Assembly: GCA_026389655.1 (NCBI GenBank)
Contig: JAPLHL010000407.1
Location: 1-7,222 of the forward strand
Direction: 5' to 3'
Length of the DNA: 7,222 nucleotides
Source of the DNA: Chloroflexota bacterium
GTDB taxonomy: Bacteria; Chloroflexota; Dehalococcoidia; GIF9; UBA5629
The notes under the pieces are model-generated. The model made no database searches. It was not told the DNA's origin and worked only from the letters and a program-made list of their open reading frames with translations. This document shows, in pieces, positions 5,312 to 7,222 of this stretch; positions within the stretch are counted from its first letter, which is position 1, and every line of letters starts with the position of its first letter. The position numbers and the translations under genes are program-made.

Positions 5312-5875
5312 TCAAGAAATGGGCTTGAGTAGGATTATTTTTCTGTCCCTGCTGTCCTCGACAAACAGGCCCTCGGTGAAGGCCGGGACTTTGTCGGTCC
5401 AGTCATCGTATATGGCCAGTATCCCTGAAGGTTTAAGTACCCTGTGCAGTTCCTCCAGCACCTGGCGTTTTTGCATGAGTTCATGAAAAACATCGCACAT
5501 CCAGACTACATCCACGCTCCCGTCATCAAGCTGAACTTTTTCGTCCGAAAGCATGGTTACTATGTTGGCCAGTCCTGCCTTGTGCGCACGTTTTTTCGTT
5601 ATTTCCAACTGGCGTGGAAAACAGTCAAGTGCGTATACGGTTCCCGCATTTTGCACAATTTTTGCTGCGGGAAGAGAAAAACAACCCGTGCCGCAGCCAT
5701 AATCGAGGAAGGATTGCCCCGGTTTTACCAGCCCAAACTTGTCCCAGTACTTACGTATTTGCGATCCGGAATAGGCGCTCCTCCAGACCGGCCACCAGTA
5801 AATCCAGAGTGCATAGTGCGCCCTGTATAAGGGGTTCAAATTCTCTTCCACGAAGCTCTCAATTCTATTGAACAT
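5312..5875 (-). CDS. Class I SAM-dependent methyltransferase
   Basis: The 187-residue product is a complete Rossmann-fold methyltransferase of the UbiE/Methyltransf_11 or _25 type. It has motif I FLDYGCGTGCF (56-66, D-x-G-x-G-x-G), the motif II acidic residue D84 (YALDCFP) that should bind the SAM ribose, the strand-4 motif DVVWMCDVFHEL (122-132) and LKPSGILAIYDDW (147-159). An aromatic N-terminal segment (YALWIYWWPVW, 21-31) may pack against a membrane or hydrophobic substrate but is too polar around it to be a clear membrane helix. The substrate cannot be told from sequence; quinone, lipid, small-molecule or protein targets are possible. Its ATG lies 6 nt after the stop of the repeat-protein gene, so the two are almost certainly co-transcribed and perhaps translationally coupled. 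SD candidates are GGAG (10 nt away) and GAGG (2 nt away), neither ideally spaced. Confidence 0.9.
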   Translation of the reverse strand: MFNRIESFVEENLNPLYRAHYALWIYWWPVWRSAYSGSQIRKYWDKFGLVKPGQSFLDYGCGTGCFSLPAAKIVQNAGTVYALDCFPRQLEITKKRAHKAGLANIVTMLSDEKVQLDDGSVDVVWMCDVFHELMQKRQVLEELHRVLKPSGILAIYDDWTDKVPAFTEGLFVEDSRDRKIILLKPIS

Positions 5876-5881
5876 CGCCTC

Positions 5882-7222
5882 TTATCTCCGGCTGGCCAGC
5901 AGCATGATCAGGATTATTATAACTATGAGGAAGCCCCCGCCGATCAGCCATACGAACATCGGTATAGTATCAGATTGCGGAGCGGGTCCCGGTCCGCTGC
6001 CTGAAGTGACGAAGGATGATGCGGGACTGTGGACGGAGCGCCCGCCGGCCGTGGGATTCAACGCTACGGCCCGGTAATAGTAGGTTCTGCCCGGCGCCAG
6101 GCCGGTAATGGTTGAACTGAACTGGCCCGGGTAATCCAGGGTCTGCTGTTCCGTGGAGTTACCGAAATCAGCCGTAGTACCATATTCGAACCATACCTGT
6201 GCTCTTGAAGTATTGCCCAGGTTTCCGAGGATGCCGTTAAGTACGGCCGTGGAGCCCGAAATGCCTGTGGCAGGGGCGGTGGACACCCCTATATTGGAGT
6301 TGCCTACCGTAGTGAATACCTGCTGTACGCCGTAGACTTTGGTACCGTCCGGGGCTTGCGCCATGGCCTGGAAATAGTAGTCCGTTCCGGATGTGAGACC
6401 GGTGACCTGGGCGGATACGCCCTGTATAGATGAAATCGTCTGGTAAGCTGTTATATTAGAGGCATCGGGTGTATTGCCCCATTTGAACCAGACTTGCACC
6501 GAGGGTAGCGTCCCGATGGAGTTGACATAGGCGTTAAATGTCGCCGCATTGGTGCTGACGGAACTGGCGGAATTGGTGGAAATGGAAACAGGTGATGCTG
6601 AACCGGTGCGGAAAACACTCGATGACCCGTACACGTTAACACCGTTGGCGAAAGCAGCGGCACGATAATAATAAGTCCGGCCGGCTGCCAGGCCGTTCAC
6701 CACGGCGCTGAAATTTCCGGGGTAACTTAGCGCTTGTTGCGGGGTAGTGGTCCCGAATGTAGTGTCAGTGCCGTATTCGAACCATACATATACGTTTTTA
6801 CTTGAACCCATGGTAGTTAGTACCCCGTTGAAAGTGGCTGAAGTCGCCGCGACGTTGGCAGCGGAATTTGTGCTCACCTGCATTGCCGGCGCATAAGTGG
6901 TCGTGAACATGCTGTCCATTCCGGTTGCGGTCACACCTCCGGCCGCGGAAGGCACGGCCAGCGCCCGGAAATGATAGGTAGTGCCCGGATTCAGCCCGCG
7001 AAGTATGTAATTAAACATGCCCGGGCTGTATGTTGTCTGCATGGGTGTTGTCTGCCCGTATGACCGGGTCGTTCCCCATTCAAACCACACGTATGCGTTA
7101 CGGTAGCCTCCCAGCGAATCCAGGTACCCGACGATTGTAGCCGAATTTGAACTGACCTCGGATTCTGCGCCGGTCGATACCGAAAGAGCGCCTCCGCCCG
7201 ATGTATTGAAGGTGCTTGTGCT
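5882..7222 (-). CDS. Membrane-anchored surface protein with fibronectin-III-like repeats (5' end outside window)
   Basis: The frame stays open to the right edge, so 446 C-terminal residues are visible and the true start is missing; a GTG at 7090 is internal to a repeat and is not the start. After 12 residues ending an earlier unit, four repeats of 98-101 residues follow (starting near 7186, 6883, 6589 and 6292). Each follows the pattern VSTxxAxxVxxxxATxNGxL...VWFEYGT...GLxxGxTYYYRAxA...VFTT, typical of fibronectin type III-like beta-sandwiches. A Gly/Pro/Ser linker (SGSGPGPAPQ) leads to a C-terminal membrane helix (about 5962-5897, IPMFVWLIGGGFLIV...) ending ASRR, so the repeats face outward and the tail faces the cytoplasm. 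The visible part has no cysteine. No LPXTG motif is present. Such proteins usually serve in surface architecture or adhesion; the specific role is unknown. Six nucleotides separate it from the methyltransferase gene. Confidence 0.9.
   Translation of the reverse strand, partial: STSTFNTSGGGALSVSTGAESEVSSNSATIVGYLDSLGGYRNAYVWFEWGTTRSYGQTTPMQTTYSPGMFNYILRGLNPGTTYHFRALAVPSAAGGVTATGMDSMFTTTYAPAMQVSTNSAANVAATSATFNGVLTTMGSSKNVYVWFEYGTDTTFGTTTPQQALSYPGNFSAVVNGLAAGRTYYYRAAAFANGVNVYGSSSVFRTGSASPVSISTNSASSVSTNAATFNAYVNSIGTLPSVQVWFKWGNTPDASNITAYQTISSIQGVSAQVTGLTSGTDYYFQAMAQAPDGTKVYGVQQVFTTVGNSNIGVSTAPATGISGSTAVLNGILGNLGNTSRAQVWFEYGTTADFGNSTEQQTLDYPGQFSSTITGLAPGRTYYYRAVALNPTAGGRSVHSPASSFVTSGSGPGPAPQSDTIPMFVWLIGGGFLIVIIILIMLLASRR
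6005..7186 (-). repeat. Array of four about 99-residue protein repeats (fibronectin-III-like)
   Basis: Unit starts are near 7186, 6883, 6589 and 6292, giving periods of 303, 294 and 297 nt. The second and fourth units are clearly closest to each other: both have VWFEYGT, a YPG-x-FS turn and GRTYYYRA. The first and third diverge (VWFEWGTT and TTYHFRA; VWFKWGN and TDYYFQA). The array continues beyond the right edge, since the tail of another unit (STFNTSG) is visible at 7222-7190. Confidence 0.85.

Noticed and set aside
5444..5871. Plus-strand ORFs opposite the methyltransferase
   Set aside because: The minus-strand frame has clear SAM-binding motifs; the plus-strand products have no recognisable features and are antisense shadows.
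7088..7090. GTG at 7090 as the start of the repeat protein
   Set aside because: It encodes the Val of a conserved VWFEWG repeat motif, and the frame remains open with matching repeat sequence to the window edge.

Overview
The window looks like part of a bacterial chromosome from an anaerobe. Three things suggest this: a DRE-TIM citrate/homocitrate synthase of the kind anaerobes use for Re-citrate synthesis, fibronectin-III-like surface repeats of a style common in Chloroflexota (Dehalococcoidia) and in Peptococcaceae-type Firmicutes, and purine-rich Shine-Dalgarno (SD) sites. I cannot choose between those two groups from sequence alone. I see no tRNA, rRNA, CRISPR array, insertion sequence or phage gene.

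Left part (1-1342). A small membrane-protein gene runs off the left edge on the minus strand. It appears to be leaderless, with an extended -10 box directly before its ATG and a 12-bp palindrome at its -35 position. A 280-bp divergent spacer holds a strong 14-15 bp hairpin, an orphan Shine-Dalgarno sequence and a pair of direct repeats. It precedes a plus-strand lipoprotein gene that encodes two copies of a small helical module joined by Pro/Ser/Gly/Gln-rich linkers. Next come a possible 34-residue ORF, a perfect 12-bp inverted repeat, and a promoter with a leader of about 150 nt.

Centre (1343-2821). A cytoplasmic PAS-coiled coil-PAS-GGDEF diguanylate cyclase with intact catalytic and product-inhibition motifs. 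It converges on the minus-strand genes that fill the rest of the window.

Right part (2887-7222, all minus strand). In transcription order: a C-terminally membrane-anchored protein with at least four fibronectin-III-like repeats, truncated by the right window edge; a class I SAM-dependent methyltransferase starting 6 nt after it; a Re-citrate/homocitrate synthase-type enzyme with its own probable promoter overlapped by a bipartite dyad; and an eight-helix membrane protein of the carotenoid-biosynthesis (DUF422/CruF-like) family. Only the repeat protein and methyltransferase form a convincing operon. The other genes are separated by about 150 bp.

No obviously new multi-gene system is visible. 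The most interesting items are the repeat-protein/methyltransferase pair, the duplicated-module lipoprotein, the isolated DUF422 gene, the unresolved substrate of the synthase, and several well-formed but unexplained regulatory-looking dyads.
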